The notes below the pieces were generated by a model. The model did not search any database. It saw only the letters and a program-made list of their open reading frames with translations, and was not told the origin of the DNA. From a virus, in the IMG/VR virus record IMGVR_UViG_3300047461_000284, positions 1-29,744 of that record: a stretch of DNA of 29,744 nucleotides; one strand, written 5' to 3'. The translations under genes and the position numbers were made by a program. The stretch's first letter is position 1. Each line of letters starts with the position of its first letter. Shown piece by piece: positions 18,094 through 27,631 of this stretch.

Positions 18094-18127
18094 TTCTTCC
18101 CGATATTACTACAAAGGAAGGGTTCTT

Positions 18128-18307
18128 ATGAGCGAGAAAGACTTGAAAAAGATGATCGACAGTGTCGATAAGTTTGCTGACGATCAGTTAGCTAGAGTTA
18201 AAAGTTCGAAGACGTTAACGTGGCTCAATTCACACAGTTTTAGAAACTGGCAGGTGATTGGTGCGATTGTAGCGTTAGTGATTCTAACCAATACAACTGG
18301 TGCATAA
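18128..18307 (+). CDS. Small membrane protein beside attP (59 aa)
   Basis: Starts MSEKDLKKMIDSVDKFADDQ, a charged helical part, and ends with a hydrophobic helix (WQVIGAIVALVILTNTTGA). The ATG at 18128 has AAAGGAAGGG before it. The longer frame that begins within the tRNA fragment is spurious. A tail-anchored inner membrane protein expressed from between integrase and the late genes, possibly a lysogenic conversion or lysis protein. No family recognised. Confidence 0.6.
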   Translation: MSEKDLKKMIDSVDKFADDQLARVKSSKTLTWLNSHSFRNWQVIGAIVALVILTNTTGA

Positions 18308-18356
18308 CCCGCATCAAAATAAAGCATTTCCCCTAGTAGTCTGTAGTGCTTAGAAT

Positions 18357-18391
18357 GCCTCCTTCAATTCACTTGTCGGAGGCTTTTTTTT
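18357..18391 (+). terminator. Intrinsic terminator
   Basis: GCCTCC (18357-18362) and GGAGGC (18378-18383) followed by eight T. A good rho-independent terminator for plus-strand transcripts from the integrase side, protecting the convergent late genes. Confidence 0.75.
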
Positions 18392-18392
18392 C

Positions 18393-18464
18393 GTGGTTAT
18401 CGTTTGTATCTTAGTTGTGTTCGGTTTGGCTTGTGTCGGTCTTCAAGACCTGAGAAAGAGATAA
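18393..18464 (+). CDS. Doubtful hydrophobic peptide (23 aa)
   Basis: A GTG-started frame of 23 residues (VIVCILVVFGLACVGLQDLR) with one membrane helix and a basic end fills the gap between the terminator and the end of the giant gene. The only ribosome site, GGAGG, lies within the terminator stem, so translation is doubtful. Confidence 0.2.
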   Translation: MVIVCILVVFGLACVGLQDLRKR

Positions 18465-21400
18465 TTATCTCCCCTTCTCAGCCTTGCGGTAAGCCTTGTT
18501 GAATATATCAAAGATCATGTTTTCGTTAGCCTCAAGCTCATCCAACATATCTCTCTTCTTCTGCTCACCGTTTAGCTGACCTGAGTAATCTTGTTTCTCA
18601 ATAAGTTTTCGCGACTTGCCGATAGATTTCAGATCTTTATTGGCTATCTGCCAAAACCCCTTACCATTATACTTTGGCTCTAGAAGCGGAAGGAACGACT
18701 GGTACTCGGTCTGCAATAACTTGACCTCTTTCATGTCCTTAGCTTCTTTGAAGCGCTGAACAATCTTTCTTGTCTCTTCCCAATTAGCGTAGAACTCAAA
18801 TCGGTCTTCATAATCTGAGGGTGACTCAAAGAAACTACCCACGATTGGTAGGTCTTGATTGCGGAACTCTTCATCAGCAAGACCTCTACTTACAACGTCA
18901 GTCGTCTGACTCACGAACCGTCCAACACCACCCAAGAAGTACTCATAGATGTACTGCATCTTGTCTGGGTTCAAGGCAATGTAGCCATCCTCATACTTAT
19001 CACCACCTGTCAGGTCGTTCAGGAACTGAGCGGGAACACTGAACATCTTGTCTGTTGATCGACGCTCGTTATATGCCGCTGATCGCTCAATGAAGAGAGG
19101 GTTCTGCTCGATATAAATATCACTGCCAAAGAAGTTCTTATTAGCCATCAGATCAAGGTGAAGCTCTAGCAAATCTGGATAGAAGCCTCGTGCCGCATCC
19201 TCCCACGAATCACCTGATGATGGTGCAACTGGCACAAAGTTAAGTAGGAAGTTTTCCCAGAGGTTAAGTCCTGCCTCTTTAAAGTCCTTTGTACCCATTG
19301 CCACTTCGGTTGATAGGCGACCAATGTTGGTAAAGAAGTTGTAGCCATAAGGTGCCTGTAACGCAAAGCCCTCGTCTGGCGAATACATAAACAATAGGGC
19401 ACGGTTCTTAGCGTGTTCTGGTAGGTCTGCGTACTTCAACTCTTCATCATCATCCTCTTCTGAGGTCAGGATGTTAAACAGTGTGATCGCACTACCAAGA
19501 GCAACCAATCCCAAAGCAGTTTTCCTTGCTCCCGTTGTTCTCTTGTCACCTTTACTCCCATCATCCTGCAAAGTCTGTAGGAAGTTCATGTTACCCTGTA
19601 CAGCGGCGTTGAAGAACAGGTACCCCGCACCTACTACCGCCGAATCCTCACCCTTACGATTAAAGTTTACAGTCGAGTCTTTTGTTAGCGTAGCCGCTGT
19701 ATCTTTCGGCACACCTATCTTTCTTGCCTCAACATAGAGCGCGAATCGTATGCTGTTCTCCATGGTGACGTTGAAGTCCTCAACAACTTTACCAATGGCT
19801 TTCAGCGCATCGCGAGTGTATCCACGCTTGAGTTTATTCTTGAGGATGCGAAGTTGCTCATCGGCATCCCGCACCAACATCATGCCTGTCGGTGCGCCAA
19901 CCTCAACATATTCTTTGACATAGGTGTCGTACTCGTTGCCATCACGCATAGGCTTGCCACGGTAGTGACGCCAAAGCGATCTCATCGCGGGGAAGTAACC
20001 CTGTGCCGTTTTGCTAACAAGGTTTTGCCCGAGAACACGACTACCCTTCTTATCCATCTCACCTATGGCATACATCATGCCCGTCGCCACATCACGCATC
20101 GGGTTCACAAGACCCCATGTTGGGTTGTAGTTGATTAGCATGTTTCGTCTGAAGGTCTGGAATCGAGTAGCCAGTGTCAGCACCTTGCCCATGCTTTCAT
20201 TAGCACGAGACAGCATCGGAACACTCATGTTCTGTAGCGCGTGGTTTAGCTTGTCACTAGCAAACTCAATGAAGAAGGTCTGACCATCTCTCTTCACCTC
20301 AACGTATCTGGGGTCACCGTTAGGGCGTATATCCAGAGACATCTCTCTAAGGTCTTGAGGTGTTAACTCATCCGACTCCTTCATAGGACGGAACTTGGTA
20401 TTGTAGATGGTGTAGCTGTCGCTGTTACCTAACTCACTGAGAAGATCTAATAAGGTGTTGGCGTATTCATTTTTTCTCGCCCGAATAAGTTTTTTCTGGA
20501 CATCCTCAAATGATGTAAGCAGTGGGCTGAATGGCAATGTCTTACGACCTCTCGCCTTCATGCTCTCCTTACCTACAACTGAGAAGCCACGCGACCTAGC
20601 ATCACGCACATAAGTCTCACCGTCATCCTGTGCGGCAAATCCTTTTAGCGGAACATAGAATCTAAAGCGCTCTTCCCAGTCAGCACGGGTATCTTCATCA
20701 AGCAATCCTGATGTCACCATGCGCTCACGGTACTCATCGAGCATGTCGTAAACCTTTGATGCAATGCGCTCAAGGTCAGCTTGAGTACCCTCTTGTTCTG
20801 CCGTTCTCAAAACTTTGGCGGCTTCTATATAAGTCATACCAGAGCCAGTGTCTTGGAATGCTAGGGGTAGCTCATCGTATTCCTTGAGCTTCGCTTCTAG
20901 GTTTGCAATCTGCACGGAGTGATCAACGTCAATCTCTTCTTTGAGCTTCTTAATCTGATTCTCAACACGCTGAATATTACGGGCTCTCTGATCCTTAACC
21001 TTTTCTGCAATCGCATCGTTACGCTCTGCCGCATGTTTAGCGATAAGATAAATGTCTACCGCCTCAACAGTGTAGCCAAGCTCTGCTATCAGATCGCCAA
21101 TCGGGTCTATGTGACGCTCATGGAAATCATCAATATCATTCTGGACACGTCCATGTGAAAGGTTCTCCTGATCTCTTGGAGATATAGCCGCAGGTAAGCG
21201 ACCCATCTCAAGATACTCTGCCGCCTGCTCTTCAAAGTCCTGAAGAACTGCATAGCGATCTACCAAGCTTGCGTAGATCTTCTTATCCCTAAGGCGTCTA
21301 GCAAGATCGGCTTGTGAATCTATTTCATCGTTGTAAGAGAACTTGTTAGTTGATGGGGTGCCATCATCTAGCTTGTTCAACTCTTTGTTCATCTGCTTCT

Positions 21401-24400
21401 TCTTGATGAACGCGAAGTCTTCTACGTCAGCGTACTCAGCATCCTTAACAATGACCAAGTTACCTACCTGAATCGCTTCACTGAAACTTTCCACAGGTTG
21501 CTGTTTCTCTAGGTCGTAGTAGAAAGAATGACGCTCTGGGTTCATTGATACCTGAGTCCACTCTGGATCATTAATAAACTTTTTAAAGTCAGCGCGATTA
21601 TCTTCATGAGTTAACGCTGTACCGTCTTCTTTCTGCCCTACATAATCACCTTCCATTGTGGCGATGGTGTTCTTGTCTGCACCCAGAGCAATCTTGACTG
21701 CTCCCTTTTCTGGTACAGCGAACAAGCCATTTTTAAGTCGAATGGTTGGGTAGTAACCAAGACGCTTACCTGCTGAACCTGCTTTAGCGTTAGGTCTAGA
21801 TGCGTGAACAGTAACTATGTCTGCTCGCTCATCTTTGGTTAGCGTTTTACTATTGTATGAAGGGATGTCTAAGCGAGAGCCGTAACGTACACCATGCTCT
21901 AAAACGTCCGCTTTCCAGTACGTTTCTTTGGTTGGTGTATTAGGCTTCTCCCTATTTGTTTTCTTCAGAGCATTAATGAACTTTTCTTCTGATGGTAGTT
22001 CAGGAACCATGTCTGCTGTCATAGGTGCAACAAAGCGACCCTGATCTTCAAAGACCTGATTAAGTTCTTCTGCTGTTATATCTCTATCTATACGAGACTG
22101 TACCGCATCCTTCATTGTTTGATTGATTCGGTTTTGTTCGGGGCGGATTCTTTCTTCCCCGCCTCGCTGAATTTTTACAGCGTCGTCATAGCTGTCTGTT
22201 ACAACACCGTCTACCCTAGAATACTGTCCAAAGTACTCTGGGCTGTGTCGCATAAACACAACGTCTGGCTCACCGTTCTTATACATGGCGAACGTCTTCT
22301 TATCCCAGTCGTCTGGAGCAAACTCGTCATTCCACTTAACGCGAGCTACCGCCTCAAAACCGAGATCCTGATATATAGAAGGTAAGACTGTGTCAAAGGC
22401 ATCAAGATACTTAGCGCCTTCTTGTACAGCTAGAGAACCTAATGCGTATGTAACGTTTGGATTTGTACCTTCGTTAAATAAGGAAACAATTTCGTTGCCA
22501 TCCTTGAGCGCCAAACCTGCCGTCCCGTCATCGGTGACATACATGGTCATGCCTTGATAATCTGACTCAGGGTAAACGTACACCGACGCACCAAAGCGAG
22601 AAGACTCTTTAGCCGCTTTGATTTTATCGCTAAAGTATTTTGCCGTTTCTGGTGTACTTTCTAACTCTAGAACCGTTCGTGAATAGCTGTCTACTGATGC
22701 TAGATCCTGAGCTACTGATGGTTCTAGATCTCGCTTGTATGCATTAAGCGCTTGACCGTCTAGGTCAACTTGAGCATATCCACTAGGTCTTGCTCTGAAG
22801 CGTCTGGGTAGATCGGCTTGAGTTCTTCCACCTTCTCCCTGAACTCCTTCGGAACCACGAAGCCTGTTGTAGGTTGCGATCCTTCTTCGCTGTCCGCTGA
22901 TATCGGTTGAGTCGTAGTCAGTAGCTCTTTCAGGAGCATATTCTCTTTCAACTGCCTTTCTTTCAGCGTTAGATTCGACGAGGGCGTCGAGCTTTTGTCT
23001 GTCAACTTGTTCTGCTTCATACCAAGGAGATCCTTTATCGTAGTCGGTAACCTTAAAACCTTTAGGTATTACACCGTTCTTAGACTTTTTAACTTCTTTT
23101 AAGAAGTCGCCAAATTGTTTAGTGCTAAACTTGTAAACATCACCGTTAGACTTTGAGTATAGTATGTACGGGTTTGCATCCTCATCTCTAGCATAGATAG
23201 CACCAAACCTATAAAGGTCACCCTTACCTTCTGGAGCGCCTAAGAAAGCATAAGGGCTATCTTCACCCTTAGCATCTTTCTCAAGACCCTGCATTGTCGG
23301 GTGAGCAACTATCTGCCCTGAATTTAATACCCAACTTTCCCAGTGATAGCGACCAACAGAAGCATCTTGCTCTCTGCCTAGCCCTTTATATAGGTCTGTA
23401 ATTTTTGTTTGAAGAGCATTCTCCAAAGCTTCATATCTTGCTAGTCCATGAAAGCCACTAAACTCATCAGCAATGTCATCATAAATTAACTTGCCGTAAC
23501 GCCCAGAATCCCACATAGAGTTAAGCTGTATGCGGTCTAAGATAACCACGTCATCTCTACCCATCATCAGCATCATGAAAGAGAATACTTTGTTGTCTAT
23601 TCCAGAGCCCTGCACTTGAGCTTGGAACTGACGGCGTACCTCAAAAGACGGAATGCTTGAATCTGCTAGCGTGTTATGTAGGTTTTGAAGCTTAGATACA
23701 CCGTCAACCTGTTCGCTCATCTTCATTAGAAGCGGAAAGAAATCATTGGCATTCGAGGTTGCGCTCTTACCAAAGGATCCCTCGGGTATAGCGGTCTTAA
23801 CTTCAGCTATCCATTTATCTTTGTCATTAGCGTCGATGGTTCCATCTAGAGTTTTCTGAATCAGATCCTGAGTCATCTCAGTACCTGTTACAAGATCAAC
23901 GTATGCCGCCTCTTGAGAGCTAGCAGTTAGTCTTCTAGACAGCAATCCCCACAACAATAACTTAGCTGTTGTATTAGGAGTTGCAACGCCATTAGCGTAT
24001 AGCTCACCCATTCTTTTAGCAGTATCTAAGCCATTCTTGGCGGCTAGTCTTTGCTCTGTAGTTAACTGAGAGTGACGGTCAACCCATCCATCCATGTTAT
24101 TGAACAGATTGATCAGCGCGTATGGGGGCGCTAGATGGGTATTCTGACCTGTAAGAGATCTTTCGAATGCTCGCCACGCATCAGGGCTTGCTAGCGCATC
24201 AGGATTGTTTTTGATGATCTCGTCAAGCTTGGCAATGTTTGCTTCAGCGTTCTTGGCATTAAGCTTCTTAACGGGAACTTGCTTCTTATCCGAAACATCT
24301 CCCTTGGAATCTTCTAATAAATACTCTGCGCCTTTCTTAATGAAGCCCATATCATCAAGATCAGAAAGGTCTTCATCAGTTAAGCCAGTATCGTCGTCTA

Positions 24401-27400
24401 TATCACCAAGCTCTTGCTCTACTAACTTGGCTTCTTGTTCTTGTTCGATCTCGTTTAGGATGTCTTGTTGAATAAACTTGTCGCCATTCATGACAACTAA
24501 GTCTTCTGCCTCTACATCTTTATCAAGCAATTGTTCTTTAAGATTTTCAAATTGGTTGTCTTCTAGACGCTTAAACTTCTTACGAAGAGTTTTCTCTGTA
24601 GCACCCTCTTTGTCAGCAATAAACGACCACGCATCAGTGACAGTGTCTTTGCTTACTATAGGATCTAATGGGGTGTTGTATGATTTTTCTCCCGCCTCAA
24701 TTAATTTTGCGCGGTGATCCACGATAGCTTGTATCGCATCATTCTTGGTTTCGCCTAGATACTCGATCTTACGATCTAGCGACTCTAACTCTGTAGGGTC
24801 GCCAACCTCTGCGGCATAGTCATCGTAATAAACTCGGTATCTGTCACCATCAGGGAAGGAAACAATGTACTCCCCTGTGTCTTCGTAGTTTTCAGCCTTC
24901 TTGAATCGTGGCTTTTTGCTGTGCGGTTTGAGGATTACTTCTGTGCGTGGCTCTTGATCTACGACAGATTCTTGTACATCTGATCGTTCAGGTTCCCCAC
25001 TCTCGTCTTGCTCCGCTCTTTCCACTGGCGTATCGGCTCGTTCTTGGACAATGCTTCCTTCGCCATCTGATCCAGTTGATTCAGGTTGTACGACCTGCTC
25101 GCCTCTGGGCTCGGGCGGTGCCCGAACTTGTCCTGATATGCCAGAAGGTTGGGAGGTTTCTTGGGTGACTGGACTACTCGACTGTTCATCTTGTACCTCT
25201 GCTTGTGCAGTCTGTAAGTTATTGTCTCTTATACCTTTTATGTAATTATACGCTTTTGGAGCGAACTCTTGTAGCTGTTTCGGGTTGCTGTGAAATAGCG
25301 CTCCAAGCTGTGCAAATACTTCTTGTCTGTAGCGATCGCTTACTTTGTCGTTAGCCAACTCGGCATCATTAATATCATCTTGTAGATCGTTGAACGGATA
25401 GTCGAAGCGATTACCCACTGGGGTGCCCTTCTCCCAGTTATCAAAGATCTCGGTCATGATATCGCCCATCACTACCGAAGGCTCTTTGGCGTCCTCGTCT
25501 ACACGAATGCCTAGTTGGTCGTCAGCATCTGACAAGCCATAGGCGTAGTCCGCCGCATGGTAAACCTCATGGGTCATCGTCCACGCAAGCTCACTCAGAT
25601 CGTCTGGGTTAGACATAGAGCCAATGATTAGCTTGTCGTTGATCGATATGCCGCGTGACTTAAATCCTGTTAAGGCGGGGGCATCTACCTCAGTATCAGT
25701 GTGTACAAATACACCCGATACAGCGTCAACAAATTTAGTAGGCACACCGTTGGCGGACAGATCAGCCATAACACCGCCAACTGTATTGGTAACGTCGCCT
25801 GCTTTGGTTCCATACGCCTCTTCAACTGTTGGAAGACTCTTGCCTTTAGGCTTGTCGTTGGTTCCTATCTTGAGTGTTTCGTTTCTATCAAAGACTCGGT
25901 CAATGTCGTCTTGATCAATTGGCTCAACCACAACATCAGTATTGTTTGGGTCTAGGGCTTCAGGAGTTTGCGAGACTCTTGATACCTCTAAAAGTTGATC
26001 CTGTATAGGGGTAGACGCATCCGTTAAATCGCCATCCCATTTATGTTCATGACCATATTCCCTTGTACCCTGTGGAACTTCTCTGCTTGTTACAGCAGGG
26101 GTCTCTACCACAGGCTCAACAGCTTCAGTAGCCTCTGTAACAGGCTCCTGAGCGGGCGTAGCGTCTTCTGTATAGGTGATATTAACGTCGTCACCCTCAC
26201 CAAGGACTACGCTTAACTTGGTGGGGTCATAATTTTCCCCGAACTGATTTTTTAGCTGTTCAGTCGCTTGATCAATATTCTTTTGCTGTACGTCATTAGC
26301 AACCAACTCAGGAGTAATGACATCAGTGGTCTGCCCTTCTGAGTTAACAATTCTTATGGAGTTTGGATCTCGATACTTGTTGTATGTATCAGCGATGTAC
26401 TGTCGAACATCTGCGTCTTCTGGAGTAACGTCCCGAAGGTTATCCATATCGGGTCTGTTATTTTGATATCCACCTTGCAACGCTTTAGCTGTTGATGATG
26501 CCGTGCCAATAGTCGTGCCACCGATCGTACCCTGCACAAAGCTATTAAGCAGTTGACTTTGCTTTTGTGAGTTACTGATGTAATCGAAGTACTCGCGCTG
26601 ATCATTCTCACTAAAGTTGTTATTGACGTAAGAGATGGTGTTGTCTTCGATGATGTATTGAAGCGCTTCCGTAGCACCCTCTAAACCACCGACTTGAAAT
26701 ACATCTTTAAGGAATGCGCCAACCCACGGTTCATTAACACCGTCCTGAATGAACTCAATAACTTCGTCACGTTGATTCTTGGGAATCATGTCGCCGAGAA
26801 CCTTGAATGCAGGCAGAGCGTTCAGGGCTGACTGTGCTGTCCCAGAGGATAGTGAGATAAACGGAGCCTCAACACCTGTATCCTCTAATGTCTGAGCAAA
26901 CTGATTGCCCGACATTGTTCCTGTGCCATATAAAAATGCACCTGCTGTTCCACCTTTCACAGAGAGTTGTTTGGTCTTAGCCTTTACAAATTGATCTTTG
27001 ACGGCTCCTGCAATCTGATCAGCCTGAGCTTGATCCATACCCCGATCTAGAAGTTCTTTTCTACCCTGCTCAACATACTTATCTGCAAGCTTTTCGATTG
27101 ATTCTTTAGCGCCTTTTTTAACTACAGCAGAACCAAGTCCACCTGTTGCAACCATACCTGCTAGATCTGGAATTAAGGTGCCTAAAGTGTGGGAAGCATA
27201 AGCACCGAAATCAGCAACACTATCCACATCTTCGATCTTCATTACGTCGCCTTGGAACTGCTCTGCCTCTGCCATTTTCTTCTGGTAGTAAGCCATTCCA
27301 TCTTCGACCCATTCCTCTTGACCTGTTGCAGAGCCTACAAGTGCTTTGAGTCCGCCACCCATAGCTTGGGTCTGTCTAACGCCCTGTTCAAGACCACGTT

Positions 27401-27617
27401 GGAAGTTGCTGTTTGGGTCGATAGGTTGGTCGCGTACAGGTGTGTAAGTGCCTGATAGAGGGTCAGTGTTATCAGCGGATGTAGAGTCCGTGATAGGATC
27501 TGGGTTTAGTGCGGGATCTGATGTTTCTTTGGGCGACTCTAGTTCTTCTACTTCTTTACCGTAGACCTCGTCATAATAGGCTTTTTCAGAATAAAGCTTT
27601 ACCGAATTAAGCGGCAT
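18465..27617 (-). CDS. Giant polyvalent internal virion protein (3050 aa)
   Basis: At 3050 residues this is by far the largest protein and the last of three internal virion protein genes, in the place of T7 gp16. Such proteins are thought to be ejected with the DNA and carry several enzyme domains (polyvalent proteins). Visible parts: hydrophobic N-terminal region (GTLIPDLAGMVATGGLGSAV, near 145-165); acidic linkers; a zincin motif THEVYHAADY (HEVYH near 683-687); a block YLDAFDTVLPSIYQDLGFEA with WNDEF (near 1700-1790) shared with polyvalent-associated domains; and an LPD38-like region NYNPTWGLVNPMRDVATG (near 2500). A hydrophobic stretch (LGLVALGSAITLFNIL, near 2706) precedes the C-terminal helices. 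Start has AAGAGG. Functions beyond the motifs are inferred. Confidence 0.85.
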   Translation of the reverse strand: MPLNSVKLYSEKAYYDEVYGKEVEELESPKETSDPALNPDPITDSTSADNTDPLSGTYTPVRDQPIDPNSNFQRGLEQGVRQTQAMGGGLKALVGSATGQEEWVEDGMAYYQKKMAEAEQFQGDVMKIEDVDSVADFGAYASHTLGTLIPDLAGMVATGGLGSAVVKKGAKESIEKLADKYVEQGRKELLDRGMDQAQADQIAGAVKDQFVKAKTKQLSVKGGTAGAFLYGTGTMSGNQFAQTLEDTGVEAPFISLSSGTAQSALNALPAFKVLGDMIPKNQRDEVIEFIQDGVNEPWVGAFLKDVFQVGGLEGATEALQYIIEDNTISYVNNNFSENDQREYFDYISNSQKQSQLLNSFVQGTIGGTTIGTASSTAKALQGGYQNNRPDMDNLRDVTPEDADVRQYIADTYNKYRDPNSIRIVNSEGQTTDVITPELVANDVQQKNIDQATEQLKNQFGENYDPTKLSVVLGEGDDVNITYTEDATPAQEPVTEATEAVEPVVETPAVTSREVPQGTREYGHEHKWDGDLTDASTPIQDQLLEVSRVSQTPEALDPNNTDVVVEPIDQDDIDRVFDRNETLKIGTNDKPKGKSLPTVEEAYGTKAGDVTNTVGGVMADLSANGVPTKFVDAVSGVFVHTDTEVDAPALTGFKSRGISINDKLIIGSMSNPDDLSELAWTMTHEVYHAADYAYGLSDADDQLGIRVDEDAKEPSVVMGDIMTEIFDNWEKGTPVGNRFDYPFNDLQDDINDAELANDKVSDRYRQEVFAQLGALFHSNPKQLQEFAPKAYNYIKGIRDNNLQTAQAEVQDEQSSSPVTQETSQPSGISGQVRAPPEPRGEQVVQPESTGSDGEGSIVQERADTPVERAEQDESGEPERSDVQESVVDQEPRTEVILKPHSKKPRFKKAENYEDTGEYIVSFPDGDRYRVYYDDYAAEVGDPTELESLDRKIEYLGETKNDAIQAIVDHRAKLIEAGEKSYNTPLDPIVSKDTVTDAWSFIADKEGATEKTLRKKFKRLEDNQFENLKEQLLDKDVEAEDLVVMNGDKFIQQDILNEIEQEQEAKLVEQELGDIDDDTGLTDEDLSDLDDMGFIKKGAEYLLEDSKGDVSDKKQVPVKKLNAKNAEANIAKLDEIIKNNPDALASPDAWRAFERSLTGQNTHLAPPYALINLFNNMDGWVDRHSQLTTEQRLAAKNGLDTAKRMGELYANGVATPNTTAKLLLWGLLSRRLTASSQEAAYVDLVTGTEMTQDLIQKTLDGTIDANDKDKWIAEVKTAIPEGSFGKSATSNANDFFPLLMKMSEQVDGVSKLQNLHNTLADSSIPSFEVRRQFQAQVQGSGIDNKVFSFMMLMMGRDDVVILDRIQLNSMWDSGRYGKLIYDDIADEFSGFHGLARYEALENALQTKITDLYKGLGREQDASVGRYHWESWVLNSGQIVAHPTMQGLEKDAKGEDSPYAFLGAPEGKGDLYRFGAIYARDEDANPYILYSKSNGDVYKFSTKQFGDFLKEVKKSKNGVIPKGFKVTDYDKGSPWYEAEQVDRQKLDALVESNAERKAVEREYAPERATDYDSTDISGQRRRIATYNRLRGSEGVQGEGGRTQADLPRRFRARPSGYAQVDLDGQALNAYKRDLEPSVAQDLASVDSYSRTVLELESTPETAKYFSDKIKAAKESSRFGASVYVYPESDYQGMTMYVTDDGTAGLALKDGNEIVSLFNEGTNPNVTYALGSLAVQEGAKYLDAFDTVLPSIYQDLGFEAVARVKWNDEFAPDDWDKKTFAMYKNGEPDVVFMRHSPEYFGQYSRVDGVVTDSYDDAVKIQRGGEERIRPEQNRINQTMKDAVQSRIDRDITAEELNQVFEDQGRFVAPMTADMVPELPSEEKFINALKKTNREKPNTPTKETYWKADVLEHGVRYGSRLDIPSYNSKTLTKDERADIVTVHASRPNAKAGSAGKRLGYYPTIRLKNGLFAVPEKGAVKIALGADKNTIATMEGDYVGQKEDGTALTHEDNRADFKKFINDPEWTQVSMNPERHSFYYDLEKQQPVESFSEAIQVGNLVIVKDAEYADVEDFAFIKKKQMNKELNKLDDGTPSTNKFSYNDEIDSQADLARRLRDKKIYASLVDRYAVLQDFEEQAAEYLEMGRLPAAISPRDQENLSHGRVQNDIDDFHERHIDPIGDLIAELGYTVEAVDIYLIAKHAAERNDAIAEKVKDQRARNIQRVENQIKKLKEEIDVDHSVQIANLEAKLKEYDELPLAFQDTGSGMTYIEAAKVLRTAEQEGTQADLERIASKVYDMLDEYRERMVTSGLLDEDTRADWEERFRFYVPLKGFAAQDDGETYVRDARSRGFSVVGKESMKARGRKTLPFSPLLTSFEDVQKKLIRARKNEYANTLLDLLSELGNSDSYTIYNTKFRPMKESDELTPQDLREMSLDIRPNGDPRYVEVKRDGQTFFIEFASDKLNHALQNMSVPMLSRANESMGKVLTLATRFQTFRRNMLINYNPTWGLVNPMRDVATGMMYAIGEMDKKGSRVLGQNLVSKTAQGYFPAMRSLWRHYRGKPMRDGNEYDTYVKEYVEVGAPTGMMLVRDADEQLRILKNKLKRGYTRDALKAIGKVVEDFNVTMENSIRFALYVEARKIGVPKDTAATLTKDSTVNFNRKGEDSAVVGAGYLFFNAAVQGNMNFLQTLQDDGSKGDKRTTGARKTALGLVALGSAITLFNILTSEEDDDEELKYADLPEHAKNRALLFMYSPDEGFALQAPYGYNFFTNIGRLSTEVAMGTKDFKEAGLNLWENFLLNFVPVAPSSGDSWEDAARGFYPDLLELHLDLMANKNFFGSDIYIEQNPLFIERSAAYNERRSTDKMFSVPAQFLNDLTGGDKYEDGYIALNPDKMQYIYEYFLGGVGRFVSQTTDVVSRGLADEEFRNQDLPIVGSFFESPSDYEDRFEFYANWEETRKIVQRFKEAKDMKEVKLLQTEYQSFLPLLEPKYNGKGFWQIANKDLKSIGKSRKLIEKQDYSGQLNGEQKKRDMLDELEANENMIFDIFNKAYRKAEKGR

Positions 27618-27631
27618 TAATTAGCCTCTTA

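Noticed and set aside
17984-18127. A plus-strand extension of the small membrane gene beginning AEKEGFEPST
   Set aside because: It is the antisense translation of the tRNA-Ser fragment, a familiar false protein start. The ribosome site and ATG at 18128 mark the likely gene.
22760-23020. Second frame of 86 codons inside the giant virion gene, same strand
   Set aside because: Lies wholly inside the 3050-residue gene, without its own ribosome site or similarity. The same applies to other frames within that gene on either strand.
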